Assembly (NCBI GenBank): GCA_958299035.1
Contig: CATQJL010000223.1
Coordinates: 4,706,359-4,770,358, forward strand
Origin: Cylicocyclus nassatus
Lineage: Eukaryota > Nematoda > Chromadorea > Rhabditida > Strongylidae
DNA length: 64,000 bases
Direction of reading: 5' to 3'
The translations under genes were made by a program, and so were the position numbers. Shown piece after piece: positions 37,059-49,054 of this stretch. The notes under the pieces were generated by a model. It made no database searches and was not told the DNA's origin. It saw only the letters and a program-made list of their open reading frames with translations. Position 1 is the stretch's first letter; every line of letters begins with the position of its first letter.

Positions 37059-38059
37059 GAGGGATGAAAGGCTGTTTTAACAGTGCTGGAGCTATTTTAA
37101 AATGATACAGAAAATCAAAATCTAACAGTGCCAAGTTTGTGCTAAACGAGTTTTTCTATGTAAAGTTATGATTTTCGTGAAAAATGCAAAAAAACGGCAA
37201 AAATGATTTTTTTGCACTTCAAAATCAAAGCGACAAAAATTTCGGATCAATCTGGTACCCAAGAATGACACCTGGGTATCTACATAAACCAGATTAGCAA
37301 GTGCCTTGACAGACGATTAAAGACATGCGGTTTTAACTTACACTTCCGTGCTTCTCCTTTCTGATACAAATGCTAGCTAGAAATATGAAAAACATGTCCT
37401 TTGCAAACGATTGACAGCACTGCTGTAGGTGGAAAAATTTGCGCTGTGTTCTCAACACCGGCATTTTGCAGATCTAACTCTGCAAAGCTAGTTATTTCGA
37501 TGGAGTGCCCATTGCTATCTGGTAAGAAAAAAATTGTAGGAAAAATCAGCAAAGCAGCTTTTCCCGTGACTACGTCCACAAATCTAGATAATTCTTGAGA
37601 TCAGCGAAAATAAAAGAGGCAAGCGCTGTAAAAATGCGTTCTTTTAGCGAAAAAGATGTTGCCAAGGACTATAAAACGAAACCAGGGTAAAAGTAGTCCT
37701 ATTCAAATGCCGACTGGTCGTTTTTTTAGGGATTGACAAGAACTACGAGGCATAGAGGAGATGACACAACCAACCAGTAAGAATTCTGTCTTGTGTCACA
37801 TATTACCTCAGCAAATTTATAAACTAGGAAGATTTCGGCAACTTTTCTCTAAGTAGTTGCAAAGGCAGTACCAGAAAAGTTTTTTGAGAGGAAGCTGGAA
37901 AAGATAGTCCTTTAAGAAAATTTTTGGGATGCTACTGAACTTTCGACGAGCTTTGCCCAAAGACTCTAGAGAAGGATGAAAGGAAAGCATCCATTTCTCC
38001 TAGGCTGCAACAGTTTTTTAGAATTAAGAAAAATCACAGAAATGGTCACATGCACAGGT
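37059..38059. other. intergenic sequence, one weak exon-like frame
   Basis: A minus-strand frame at 37403-37530 follows a good acceptor (TTTCTTACCAG) and reads without stops, but I find no start, partner exon or recognisable domain. Otherwise nothing is supported. Confidence 0.35.
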
Positions 38060-38518
38060 TCACAACCCACGTAGTCGATTCGTTGACCGCACGGACTGCT
38101 CAAACTTGCGGACCATGTGCGGCGCGGCTATGGTGTAAGAGCACGACTTGTCATGGCGAATTTGTACTGGACCAGGCGTTTTACCTCGCGGCGCGTCCTC
38201 CGCAGTGATGTCCAGTCTGCGCAGTCGACGAATCGATGATAGATGTCTGTTGCAAAAAATTGTGATTGTTGGAAAAAAATTCAATCACGAAGAGCTATCC
38301 AAGCAATTGAATCTAGTTTTACCGAAGGAAACGTCACATTTCCCTAAAAGTGCGAAATGTACTTACTTTCGGAATTCGAAAAAATTTTAAGTAAAGATGT
38401 TTAATTTCTGTTATAGTTCCTCCAACATCCTGCTGAGATTGAAGATGCTTTATATTATAATCTTTATGAATAATAAGACTAAAGCAATTCAACAACTGTA
38501 CAAAACTTCTACATTGCA
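38060..38518 (-). CDS. possible small gene downstream of ula-1 (hypothetical)
   Basis: Not recognised. An exon-like segment ends FFRIPK at a GTAAGT donor (about 38387) after a TCTCAGCAG acceptor. A last segment (38188 down to 38060, with a 66-bp intron bounded by CGAG|GTAAAA and CACCATAG) reads RRLDITAEDAPR then AAPHMVRKFEQSVRSTN to a stop. How the segments join is uncertain and the start codon is a guess. The position about 120 bp after the ula-1 stop on the same strand would fit a downstream operon gene. It may be noncoding. Confidence 0.3.
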
Positions 38519-38640
38519 TGTCCACCCTTTCAACTAGTACAATACACAATAATCTCCAATTTACAAAATCTACGCTTGCTTCAGAAGCTAAGCTTTACCC
38601 ATGATGTTGGCAGTTCATGAACGATTCTTCGTCACTCAAT

Positions 38641-41600
38641 TTACATCCTAAACACCGCACTTTGTTGGGTATGTCCATCGTATACGAAGGTGTTGTCCAA
38701 AGGTACATATTGGTTCGTGGCTAACTTGATGACTTCCTGGGCAACAACTCCTGAAAAACTTGGTTTTCGCAGTCTGCTTCAGCGAAAGATTTCAGGCAAT
38801 GCACGCCACGCAGCAGCGCGCGCATGCTTTTGAGCACAAATTTGGTAGTTCTATCCTGCGAACGCGCATGTTCAATGCGCAAGCAGTGACACAATGTATC
38901 GACAGAGAATGAAATGGCGTAGCACAAAAAATTGTGCAGGAATTGTATCCCAAAGACCTTCCATTAATTTATGATTTTCCGAAAAAAATTCGAAAGAATT
39001 TTGTATCCCTCCTAAGAAAGTGTATAAAGTTTGCTTAGCTTGCGTGCAGAAGATGGTTTGAACATAGAACTCAATGTTACCTCCGACTAAGCTGGCGACT
39101 ACGTGAAGTTCTCCAGCGCCGTATCTGCAGATTTCAGCAATAGCATTTTGTGGTACACAAGCCACCACAGTTTCCGGATTAGATACCTATGTAGAGAAGA
39201 ATGAAATAAGCAATTCCTGAAAACATTCGCTTCCTTGGAACCTACATGTGCAGAAGAAACTATAGAAACAACACGTTGCTTGAGATCAAGAGCATCGATA
39301 GTGCATGGAACGCCATTCGTACCAGGATACCTGTAAACACACGCATCCGACAGTATGAACTAAGTACAGGTACATGATGCATACCTTCCCTTTTCGCGAC
39401 AAAACTTATCAGCCGCTCGTAACAAAAGAAACCAGACTGCAGCTGGCACCGTCTGCTCATCTTCTGTACTATTCGCAACTTCCGTTAGCAAATTCTAGAA
39501 AGCAGATTATAAAGACAAGTCGATTTGTCAAGCCCTACTGACCTGGAATGCTTCCATAGAATCTCTTTCCGTCCCACGTTGCAGTCGAATACCTCGTGCA
39601 TTTTTACAAAATCGAAAGCAGAGATCTTCCGTGATATTAGCCTCGATACCTTAACAATAGAGCAAAATTGATACAATGTGCGAGAAATGAACATGTGTCA
39701 TCACGTAGTAAGGAGAAACAACCTCGTTCTTGCACGATTTGTCGAGTATGTTCATAAACTTCAGCGGCATCAGCAAGCGCCTTTTCATGAAAGATCGAAG
39801 CAAGATGGGAATACCTGTGATAAAAACAGATCAGAAATAACATTTAAAAAAATTTTTTTTAAAGAAAACGCTCAAAAGACATGACTAGTGAAGAAATGTT
39901 ACAATAAGTACACGTATACTGATTGGTGGTGATCGACAAACGCACAAAAACGCGAAGCAGATGTATTGAAAAGTAAGCAAAATTGAAGTGGTATACTGCA
40001 GTACTCACCTCTTACTATCACTTGTCATGTCGGGTAGTACCCCCGAAAGTGGTAGCACACCATGAGTATTGACGAAACGACGTAAGGCAGCGCATATTAT
40101 CCAAAATGGTTGCGCACACTTTGACGTATTTTCGCATTTAGAATCCATGAGAATTTCCGCAACTCGACGTGGCACCTATCGAGATTTGGCAAGTGGTCAT
40201 AGAAATTGAAATTTCAACTTACTTCGCTCCTCTGCAGAGATCTGGGTAGTGCCGTCTTGGCTTCTAGGAAGTTCTCAGCATCCGGCGATCCGCATTCACC
40301 CTCGCGGCGCAATCTCAATAGGACTTCCAGAAAAGCCTTCCGCTTCGCGTAAGTATCAGGGAACGCATGCTCATCTCCCACTTCCTAAAAATGTAATCCT
40401 ACATCCAGTTTGAATTAGTCTCAAATCTCGTACTTACAATCCGGTAATGCTGAAGCGCAATCAGGTATAGGAGGATGTATGGAGTATGTCGCAACTCTTC
40501 CAAAGTCATAGAATTCAAGTCCGTATTTGCAGCCATTTCCAGTAGTTTTGGGAATGGCTTATCGATTCTAAATTCAGACTCAAAAGGCTCGAATATAGTC
40601 GCAATCAAAACATATACAATACCTCAAATCTGGTAGGGCATTCTCTTCATGGTTGTTCACTATGGTGTGTTCTTGAACAAAAATGCGAATATATCCTAGA
40701 AGTCCGTATGCTCTAAAGACATGACATAGATATGGAAAATGAAGAGATTCTAGATTTCATACATCAATAGGCGATTCATCGCGCGCACAGACCAGGTGAT
40801 CGTTGCGGTCGCCTAAGATAATTCGTGCATGGGAGAGACAGCCGACGGCAAGAGGGATGAAAGAGCGCTCGATCAGCGAAACGCCGACAGCGTCCGTAAA
40901 ACGACCCGTCTGTGCGTGCGATGAATCGCCTATGTCATTTAAGAGTGTAATAAGTATAGAAACTGATGGTGAGGTGCGATGTGTCAAAACTCTTACTTAA
41001 AAAGTAGAAAGTGCAGAATTTCCAAAACAGAATGGAGCGAAGACGACTCAGCGGAAAAGCAAGAATGCAAGCGGACACACCTATCACGTATACTAAGCTG
41101 TAGTTGAAGAAAAATGAAAAAGCCAAACAAGAATACTAAAAATGACGAAAGACATATACTGAAATGCTATATGGTGCGCGAACCTGATATTATTGACCCT
41201 GAGCAATTGAAAGTTATGCTAGTTACAGATATTAAACATTTTATATGTCGGACTAAACCATTTCTAGTGAGCTGCACCCTCTATTGAAAATAAAATCAGG
41301 TGGGCTAGATTGGGTTCCCATGAAAAGTGACAAATTAACTCCAGAGCGATTACTCGCACTAATGTTCAAAAGTGACATTAGGCAGATACGGTAAGCTGTA
41401 CATCGTAATTTGCAAAAAAAGCTCAGTAGCGCAGAGTTCCAGACCCCATACCGTACGCCTACCGTAACCCACAGAGCCCAGTGCGAAATGGGTCCGTTCT
41501 TGTGCACCTAGCGTTAAAGGCAGCGTCCAGGCGGGTGTAGGCCGGAAGGCGACAAAACGCAGTTGGAGCGAGCGCATGGAGGCCACGCCCCTCATGAGCG

Positions 41601-44296
41601 CCTGTGACACCGAGGCGAGGTCAACCAGGTTAAGGACTGACGCTCTTTCGGCACACGCGCTGGCGCACTAATGGTAGCAGGATTCTTCAGAGTTCCTATT
41701 GATTTGCTTGTTGCCTAGAGTCAAACTACTGGTCAAATATGGGCTAAGCAGTGTACGGAGTAAATGTGTCACTTCAAACCTGTTTATCTCCTTGTTGATA
41801 CTTGTCTATAAGTTTGTTAGTGCAACTTTTGGTTCCTTCAATTCAAGATTAGAAAGGTCAAGCATTACAGACCTATGAAACACGTTATTATAGCTTTGGG
41901 ACAAATGAGAGAACACAATCGCAATTCACCATCCAAAAACGGGTTATAAGCAGATCAGTTTCCTCGAAAGCGCGTTCTTTTGATCTAGGAGTGCAGTTCT
42001 TCCGCGATTTTCATTCTTTTGATTCATCGAAGTCGATTTGTCACATTCAGATTCATAGATTATGCATCGTACTGAGCTCGTCATGACGGGTAATCAGGGC
42101 ATGACAAAGACCGACTGTGGTTTTGTTCAAACAGACAAGATAAATCAGAACGATCATACTGTTGCAAGTCAGCTCCGTTTCGGTGGAAGAAATACAAACT
42201 CTTTTTGCAGGAAATCCAAAACTGTCTAATTACTCAACCCATTTAGCAAACCCGCATTCTGTTCATAATCAATTCTATGACCTTTCTCGTGCTTTTCTGC
42301 GCTGTTCTGTCCTACAGTTTGAACATAATCCTTTATTCTCAATGAAAAAAAGGCAGCGATGCTAACAATAAGAAAAAAAAAAGAATGGTTATTGTCATTA
42401 TCACATTACAGTGTATTGCAAGCGACAGCTGAAATCAAAAAAAAAAATGAAGTGCTCGAATAATCTCAAAATCGAGGTCCCACCGCAGAATGCGTCCTTG
42501 CTCGAAGTGCTCAAATCTTCTTCTGTGTTCAGCCTGAAGAAAAGTCGTGTTGTGAAGAAGATGCAAAAGAATAATGGCTCACCTTTACTTGATATGACTG
42601 GCTTACAGTACCGTTGTTGAGTGGAATTCTACTCACATTTTATCCGTCCCCTCATCAACATGGACGAGGTCTGCACAAGAACTAATCAACATATAAAAAT
42701 ATGGTATACTTAACTAAACCCCTAACTTATGAAAAAATACAAAAGTAACACATCACTCAAGAACGCAGGTATCTACTAACCTTCTTAGTAGGATGATCTT
42801 CTATTGCACTATACATATTGCTGCAGCCTGAAACAAAAATTTCTACAAAAGGCAGTTTTGAAGAGCATATGCTAACAGATAGGCAAATACAAAAGAAAGC
42901 AAATCATTTACCACAGTAAGCAATAATATACATACACGAAACAAAAACACGTTCAAAGACCACGTGAGAAGAAACGATGAAGCCAGAGATTGAGAGAGCC
43001 ATGCGCAATATGTGTAAAGGCGCCCCAATCCAAATATCCAGAGCATCCTAACAACGGAAAACTCGGACAGGGCGTGGCCACTAGCTGCGCCTATTCTAGG
43101 TCATTTGTCGCCTTCCGGACGTTCCCCCGTCCAGGCAGATCCGAGCTCGACGACCACGCCTTCCTCGGACGGCCAACCTCTTATGAACGAAATCTCCTCA
43201 GCTTTGACGTGTTTTCACATGACCAACACAGTCGAACTTACATCGTTTACCTGTTAATACTTGCTTTCGACAAGGATAACATCAGAAGCACTCGTCCGGG
43301 TTTTCCCAAAATAGCCCCAAGAGGTGGTTTTCTGAGAAATTCACGCTTTCTACAGTCTGCTCCAATCGGGATCAGGCCGAAACGTCGGCGTAAATCTGCG
43401 CGCTCGCAGCGCTAGCGGTCTGCGCTGCATGTGCGCGCTGTCGGAGAGAGCAAAAAGATTAAAGAGAGGGCAAAGAAGCAGGCCGTGGGCGTGACCGCGA
43501 AACCCTAGCGACGCGGTCTCCCGCCATGTCAATTTTGGCCTGGTTGGGATTGGGGCAGACTGTAGGTTCCATATTCGGAATCAGCGCCATGGAAAGGCCT
43601 GGATAACATAAAAATATAGAAGTCAAGAATCTGCCTGGACGCTGCCTTTAAGTGGGTGCTTTATTTGTCACAGCGGTGCAACAACGCGACAGCAAAGTAT
43701 TAGCCCAGATTCAAGGCCCAAAACGCAAAATAGTGCACAACGTATTTGAGGACTCACCTTGCCCATAAAAATGGTACTCCACGCGGAAAGAGGAAAGACG
43801 AGATGTCAACTGCAACATTTTCTGGCAGATTTGTACCAACCACAACGTGAAATTGCAAAAGGATAGCCAAATCCTCAGCAGTTAGATTGAGTGGTGACAA
43901 TAGCAGCGAGTCGCATTGCACTGACGGATTTAACTCCTAAACACTTAATTTGAACGGCATAAGATTCATGCGATTAGATTACAATACCTTCAAATATTCT
44001 ATCGTAGCATCTGCTCTCGGACGTCCTATATCCGATTTCTTGAGAAAAAAATTCTGTCCAAGGTCTGGTGTTTGTACAAATGCACTGTCAACGATGCAAA
44101 CCGAATGAACTCCAGCCAACACCAAGTTCTTTAGAATTTCCGTTCCTCAAATCAGATTCGTACTTAACCGAAGTTCAGCTGATTTTGGCTTACCGAGTGC
44201 AGACGAGCCTAGCACGCAGACCGATGTCCGCGCTATAGAATTTTGTCCCTCTTCTCCCCATAAGCGAAGTTGTCGATCATAGCGTACCTCATCCAT
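38641..44296 (-). CDS. NAE1: NEDD8-activating enzyme E1 regulatory subunit (ULA-1)
   Basis: With UBA3, this subunit forms the E1 that adenylates NEDD8 for cullin neddylation. Thirteen exons join in phase, the first three at 44194-44296, 43988-44145 and 43758-43936, then from 40623-40712 down to 38641-38750. Exon 1 carries the diagnostic YDRQLRLWGEEGQ, followed by ALGTEILKNLVLAGVHSVCI of the pseudo-adenylation fold. Later come GYIRIFVQEH, NALPDLRIDKPFPKL, GTNGVPCTIDAL, CRYGAGELHVVASLVGG and AQEVIKLATNQYVPLDNTFV, ending FRM. As in other NAE1 proteins, the catalytic cysteine domain is degenerate, since UBA3 supplies it. Intron 3 is 3.0 kb and holds at least three palindromic elements; other introns are short. 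The ATG was chosen by homology because the frame stays open upstream. No disabling lesion seen. Confidence 0.95.
40767..40933. mobile_element. foldback MITE in ula-1 intron 3
   Basis: ATAGGCGATTCATCGC at the left and GCGATGAATCGCCTAT at the right enclose CGCACAGAC/GTCTGTGCG and a GGTCGCC/CGATCAG-rich interior. It lies 55 bases from the acceptor of exon 4. Confidence 0.82.
41514..43651. mobile_element. TTAAAGGCAGCGTCC-bounded composite region
   Basis: The left boundary TTAAAGGCAGCGTCCAGGC is matched in inverted orientation by GCCTGGACGCTGCCTTTAA at the right boundary. The left 100 bases also reappear inverted at about 43,065-43,133 (GGAAGGCGACAAA, GGCCACGCCC), so this is more likely two related elements or a nested insertion than one element. 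The interior is AT-rich, and a further MITE (43350) is nested inside. It expands ula-1 intron 3. Confidence 0.6.
43350..43565. mobile_element. CTACAGTCTGC MITE, copy 1
   Basis: 216 bp bounded by CTACAGTCTGCTCCAATC and GATTGGGGCAGACTGTAG. The copy at 55143-55356 is about 85-90% identical by eye over the full length, including the GCGCGCTCGCAGCGCTAGCGG core. Confidence 0.85.
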
Positions 44297-44446
44297 CAAA
44301 ATGGCAAGGTGCTCAAATTTAAAAAACGAAACGGTGAGGAAAAACCAAAAGAATTTGTTATCAATGCGCGTAACTTTTAAATACTGGTGCAGTCGCAGAC
44401 GCACGTCTCAAATTACGCCTTCATGCGAAACGCCAAGAAAGGCACC

Positions 44447-44576
44447 CGCCATACTTGATCCGCTTAATCCACTTGATCCGCTTGATTCGCTTCGCTATTG
44501 GTCAGTTTACTGAATTGACCAATGGCGAAGCGGATCAAGCGGATCAAGTGAATTAAGCGGATCAAGTATGGCGCGT
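44447..44576. repeat. 130-bp hairpin upstream of ula-1
   Basis: The left arm is built of TTGATCCGCTTAATCCAC-type repeats (CTTGATCCG three times). The right arm is its near-perfect complement, and the axis is at TTCAGTAAAC near 44510. It lies 150-280 bases upstream of the ula-1 start, so it sits in the promoter or 5' leader. Confidence 0.8.
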
Positions 44577-46028
44577 ACCAAAGGGACCGGCCATACAATT
44601 TCTGGTACTGCTGCTATTCCTACAATTCCCATGATTCCTGCGGGTCCCGCAACAATGTATGTTACGAAAAAACAATGCAGCGAGAGACTGCCCATACCTG
44701 CAAATTCTGACTCAAATGCAGAATGACAGACTGACCTTAGGTGAAATTATCCTAGAGTTCACTTCACTCTCAAAATTCTCCGGATACAAGTTGAACCGAC
44801 TGCCGAACGTGGTTCTACGGGCTTCCTGTGACAGGAAGTAGTCTCATATTGATCTTGATTCCAAAACCGAAACCTACGCCACTTCTGTTTGTAGAATAAG
44901 AACATGTTTGTTGCTGAACAACAACGGGATGTTTATTTTTCTTTTAAAAATCGTGTTTAAGAGACGATTCCTGCTTGCTGCATGCGAGTACTCGAGTCTG
45001 TGCTAATACGAATCCTAAAAGCTTTTCCTAAGCGTCTCGAGCAGAAATAATGTCGTTCTACCACCACCTAAAATTTTGCTTCTTCTTCAACTTTGAAAAA
45101 TAGAACAAACATGGGCTTTGATACGGCCGGACTACTAATAAATAAATGTGTGGTCCAAAACTCTTAACTATAAGCCATTGTGGGACAGACTTCAGAACCT
45201 GTAAGCACCAAGAATCGCAGTCATTGACACGCATGAAAGATAGGGCTACCACCTCTTGCAGATCGATCTGCTGTTCAGTAATGATCTCAAGCACATCAAA
45301 AATGTGAGGAGTGACGGCGACGTCGAGAAGCGAAGCATCCACGTTCTTGTACGATGGAGGGGGACGATTCGCCACTTGCTGAGAAATAAGCGGGTTACTG
45401 CCATGGCTTTGGTCGGCTCTTGCAAATGGTCACATCAGTACTTGAGTCAATTTTTAGTCACTGTCCTATGTATTGTTATACAACTCTGCAGTAAAAGAGC
45501 ATGATGAAAATAAAAAAAAACAGTACGGTAATGTGATTTGCCCCTAACTTAGTACGATCGCGTTCATAAACGCTACTTTCTAATTGCGCGACAAGCTATA
45601 ATATAGGGTGCGGAGAACTGTCCCTCCAACTTGTTTCCTGAAATACCTCGAGCATGAAGCAAATCTGTAGTTTTTTGACCATACGCAGGCGAGATCCTTG
45701 AGAATAGATAAAGATAAGTTCGATTCAAAACTGTTTGCTTCAGTCCATTTGAACGAGTGACAACAGCGCGCAAGAACATTAACGATGCGCCGATGGCATA
45801 CAGGCGCAATTTTGGACCGTAACCATACCACCAGCTTTGATATAAGGTTCAAATCAAGCTGGTATGTAGCGCATAATCTTCTCCAATATTCTATACCCAC
45901 TGTAGATGAACTATGGATTGGTGATTCTTGCTTTAGCCAAATAAGGAAGATTGTATCATACGCAAATCGCAAAAATTCTCGAAAAGAGGCGAGTCAGGAC
46001 TGCGCTTGCTTAACAAATTGGATCCATA
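44577..46028. other. unassigned region with exon-like minus-strand frames
   Basis: Minus-strand frames at 45573-45972 and 45230-45390 have acceptors (CTTATTTCTCAG before QVANRPPPSYKNVDA) and little low complexity, so part of an unrecognised gene may lie here. I could not join them into one convincing protein or assign a family. The plus strand offers a competing frame at 45785-46120. Confidence 0.3.
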
Positions 46029-46210
46029 CTATGCATCGAAGTTCCAGATTACAACAAAAAGTAACAGAAATAATGAAAAGAGCATCCGACTTCGTCTACA
46101 GCAAGATTTTGGAGCGATAAACGATTATACTTAGTCTCTGTGCCACGTTTTTTGAACGCACTCTGCTGCGCCGCAGCCACTTCCTCGTTAGAAAAATTCA
46201 CAGCTTTTCT
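46029..46210 (-). CDS. possible tail-anchored small protein, 3' exons (hypothetical)
   Basis: Not recognised. The exon from about 46210 to 46131 reads VNFSNEEVAAAQQSAFKKRG and ends in phase at a GTATAA donor. After a 35-base intron, the last exon (46029-46095) continues in phase into a hydrophobic segment MLFSLFLLLFVVIW and stops. A soluble helix followed by a C-terminal membrane anchor is plausible, but the intron is very short and the 5' part is not found. Confidence 0.28.
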
Positions 46211-46593
46211 ACTAGTGCAATTGCTGACTGGCTACTTTCAGAATATTTCGGTATCCACTACCATATTCCTCAACCAGTAGAGGATTTCTCAATTTCGCGC
46301 GGCAAACAAAAAATTTTTCCAAAAATCTTCACACTTCTTCACATCTGTAATGGGGACTTGCAAGATTTGATATAAAATGGGCTGCGAAAAGGGATCCTCC
46401 GCCGGGTCCCTTTGTAGAATTTTGAGGCCAGTTTTTGTAAAATGCTAGAATATATCCATATCTTGGATATTGTGTCAAATTTACCAGAAAAATCTGTGAA
46501 TTCGTCAATTTTTTTAAACTATATTTTGAGGGACAGTAATTTTCCGCACCCTGTAAATCAAACATAGTCGAGTGATTTTGATTTCCCGCTTAA

Positions 46594-47890
46594 CCCTTTC
46601 GGACCTGCCTTTTTCCCCGTACGAGAGAAATTTTTTTCTCATTGATTTTTACTTATAACCGCATAAATAACACTTCAGTTGAATTTAGAAAGTTTTCGAC
46701 CATACATTAAGAAAATACAAAGTGGCGGCATTTGCCACCAACAGGCCTTAGTGGAACGACTTCTATCACACCTCACTTATTTACAATGGAAAGTTTTGAA
46801 GCAATTTCTATGTTTTGTCAGGCAAAGATGAACGTTACATTTTTCACATTGAAGTCGTGAACGTCCACATGATTCTAGTTTACATCGTTGTTCGTTTCCA
46901 TCGTCATGTATCGACTAGTGTCCGACGCTGTCTATCTGACTTCACTCAGAGGTATCGTCGTCTCCTCGGTGTATGTACGTTGGGCGAGCTTTTGCGGACA
47001 TTTCAACACGTTGGTGAACTTGTTAACCCTCTACTACGAGGCATTGTTTTTTGTAATCTCTCGCTACCAATCCTGCCACGTGTGACAACAGCATATAAAC
47101 GTGGCAGGTTAGAAAGTACAAAGAACCATGCTTTGAAGTAGAGGTTGACAAGTCACCAACATGTTGAAATGTCCGCAAAAGCTCCGCCCAAGGTACGCCG
47201 GGGAGACGACGATATCAATCTGGGCTTCGCGCGTTTTGTTGGAGCGGCAGTAGGTGCAATCATGATATCCGAAGGACACCGGCCTTCCTTGTTTTGGTTC
47301 ATTCACGACACCAGAGATTTTTCCTTTTCTCATCTTCGTGTTCTTTTTCGTCTTCTTCAATGTCTCCGAATTCCTCGTCAACATCATCTTCGCCAATGAT
47401 GCGGCCGCAGCTTCTCTCAATGTGATTTGTTGAGATATGCCAGCAGATTCTTGTCGAAGCTCGTTGGCGGTCCATCTCAATAACAAACCTTCTATTAAAG
47501 TTCCACCAAAGGCCATTGGTGGCAATTGCGTACAGCAGTTCTGAAGGTTATGGCAAAGAGTCAACACATGTGGACTCACAAACAACTGCCAACTATTTTT
47601 TGAACGACTTCATACTCAATGGTTACAATGGAAATATGAATAAAAACACAATGTTCTAGAAAAATGGCACTAACCTATCAGATTTCAAAGTCAAGCGCGA
47701 TCCATGTTGCTTCGCAGACAATTGTTTCTGATACTAAGCGCAGAACGAACAAAAATGCGATTGGTGCGCAGATAGAAAACAATAGGCCATCCCAAGCTAC
47801 TACAACTAGGAGTGCTAGAAACATGCTGTCGCGGCGATGCTACAGTCTTTCAAACTTAGTGGTGCCAATTGCCACCGCCAGGTCAGGTAA
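46594..47890 (-). mobile_element. piggyBac-like element remnant
   Basis: The left end is TTAA followed by CCCTTTCGGACCTG, matching the ends of the element at 49626. A degenerate right end (GGTGGCAATTGG-type text and CAGGTCAGGTAAAG on the plus strand) lies near 47890. TTAA plus CCC ends are the hallmark of piggyBac. The minus-strand frame at 47109-47585 looks like a transposase C-terminal part. The segments 46930-47095 and 47100-47215 are inverted copies of each other. Confidence 0.6.
47109..47585 (-). pseudogene. piggyBac-type transposase C-terminal fragment
   Basis: The 158-codon frame ends with a Cys/His-rich segment (CTYC, then FCGHF) after a basic KMRKGKISG region and GRPVSFGYH. The layout resembles the C-terminal zinc-binding tail of piggyBac transposases. 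The DDD catalytic core is not present in the window, so this is a fragment. The end of the frame is distorted by the inverted duplication at 46930-47215. Assignment rests on layout and the TTAA ends, not on alignment. Confidence 0.45.
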
Positions 47891-47998
47891 AGAGCGGTGG
47901 CAGCGGCTGCCTGCGCGGTATGAGGGCATTCAGAGAAAGCACGGTTGCGTAGTGCGATATCCTTTTTTAGATTTCGAACGGTTGGACACCACCCTTAC

Positions 47999-48250
47999 CT
48001 TCCGTCCCGCGATCCGCTGCACATATTTCTCCTTCAGTTCGCCATTGAGTGCATTCTTAGTGATGACAACTGTGCCCGGTTCTACTCCAACTCCTCCAGA
48101 AGTTCCCAAGGGTATGAATCTGAACTAAGACATTCCTTTGTCCAATGCTTCGTTTGAAATCAATCATCTAACGTCCTTTGCTTTTGCATGGTACATCAAT
48201 TTCAAAATTCCATTGAGCATGATACTCATTGATGAATTTCCCATGCCATG
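47999..48250 (-). pseudogene. uridine phosphorylase fragment (two decayed exons)
   Basis: Two neighbouring segments match exons 3 and 4 of the intact gene at 56029-57623: HGMGNSSMSIMLNGILKLMY (48250-48170) and LGTSGGVGVEPGTVVITKNA (48119-47999). The intervening 50-base intron is retained, so this is a genomic duplicate and not a retrocopy. The parent's TTTTCAG acceptor before HGMG reads TAGTTTGG here, and the following GTATG donor is destroyed, leaving an in-frame stop. Intron similarity extends upstream to about 48330. Remaining exons are absent. Confidence 0.85.
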
Positions 48251-48388
48251 CCAAACTAGATTGGTTTTTGCAAGTGTTCAAAGTTCGTGCATTCATGCTT
48301 ACATTCACTCATATCACCTTTTGATATCTGCTTTGAGTGACTCACGTCCCGGGTATCGCTTTGTTCAGAGTCTAAATTGTCGGGTGCT

Positions 48389-49054
48389 TACAAGGAAAGG
48401 ATACTTAGTCGAAAGCACCAATCCACACGAGACATATATCACCTCAAAGCGCTTGAAACGCTGATTCCAAATCTGTAGATTTTAGCAGCGGAGCGGTTTT
48501 GTAGAAGGAGTTATGGAGGGTATTTCCCTCAGGGGATGAGGCGCCCTCCAGCAAGTCTCCCCTATCTATGAGCACTGTAGAGGAGTACGAACTGTTGGCA
48601 ACTGGCCTAATGGTAAGTGACTTGCTTGACAAAGAGAGTGCCAAGATTTTAATTCTCTTCGCATGCAACTTTATCGCAAATTTTGCAAAATTGAGCTTCT
48701 AAATGGCTTTAGAGCTCTAAAGCCTGAAATCCCTGATGATATTGATGTTAAACGAAGTCAGAAGTGTTGAAAAACCAGAATAATACGAGTGTTATGATCC
48801 TATTGCAATCTTCGTTCAAATTACTTACCACTAGGCCAGTTGCCACCAGCTCGTACTCCTCTACAGTGCTCATAGATAGGGGGAAACCTGCTGGAGGGCG
48901 CCTTATCTCCAAAGGGAAATACCCTTCATAACTCCTTCTACAAAACCGCTCCGCTGCTAATCTACAGATTTGGAAACAGCGCTTTAAGGGCTTCAAGACG
49001 ATATATGTCTCATTTGGATTGATGCTTTCGACTAAGTACCTCTCCTTGTTAGTG
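48389..49054. mobile_element. 666-bp foldback element
   Basis: The left arm (48389-48619) and right arm (48826-49054) are reverse complements of about 90% by eye: ACTTAGTCGAAAGCA, GACATATATC, GAGCGGTTTTGTAGAAGG and GAGGAGTACGA all recur inverted. The 200-base spacer is AT-rich. It abuts the uridine phosphorylase remnant. Confidence 0.85.

Noticed and set aside
37373..37579. Minus-strand exon-like frame
   Set aside because: It has a good acceptor but no partner exon, start codon or recognisable family; not enough to annotate.
47664..48128. 154-codon plus-strand ORF
   Set aside because: It is antisense to the uridine phosphorylase remnant and to the element end; the minus strand explains the sequence.
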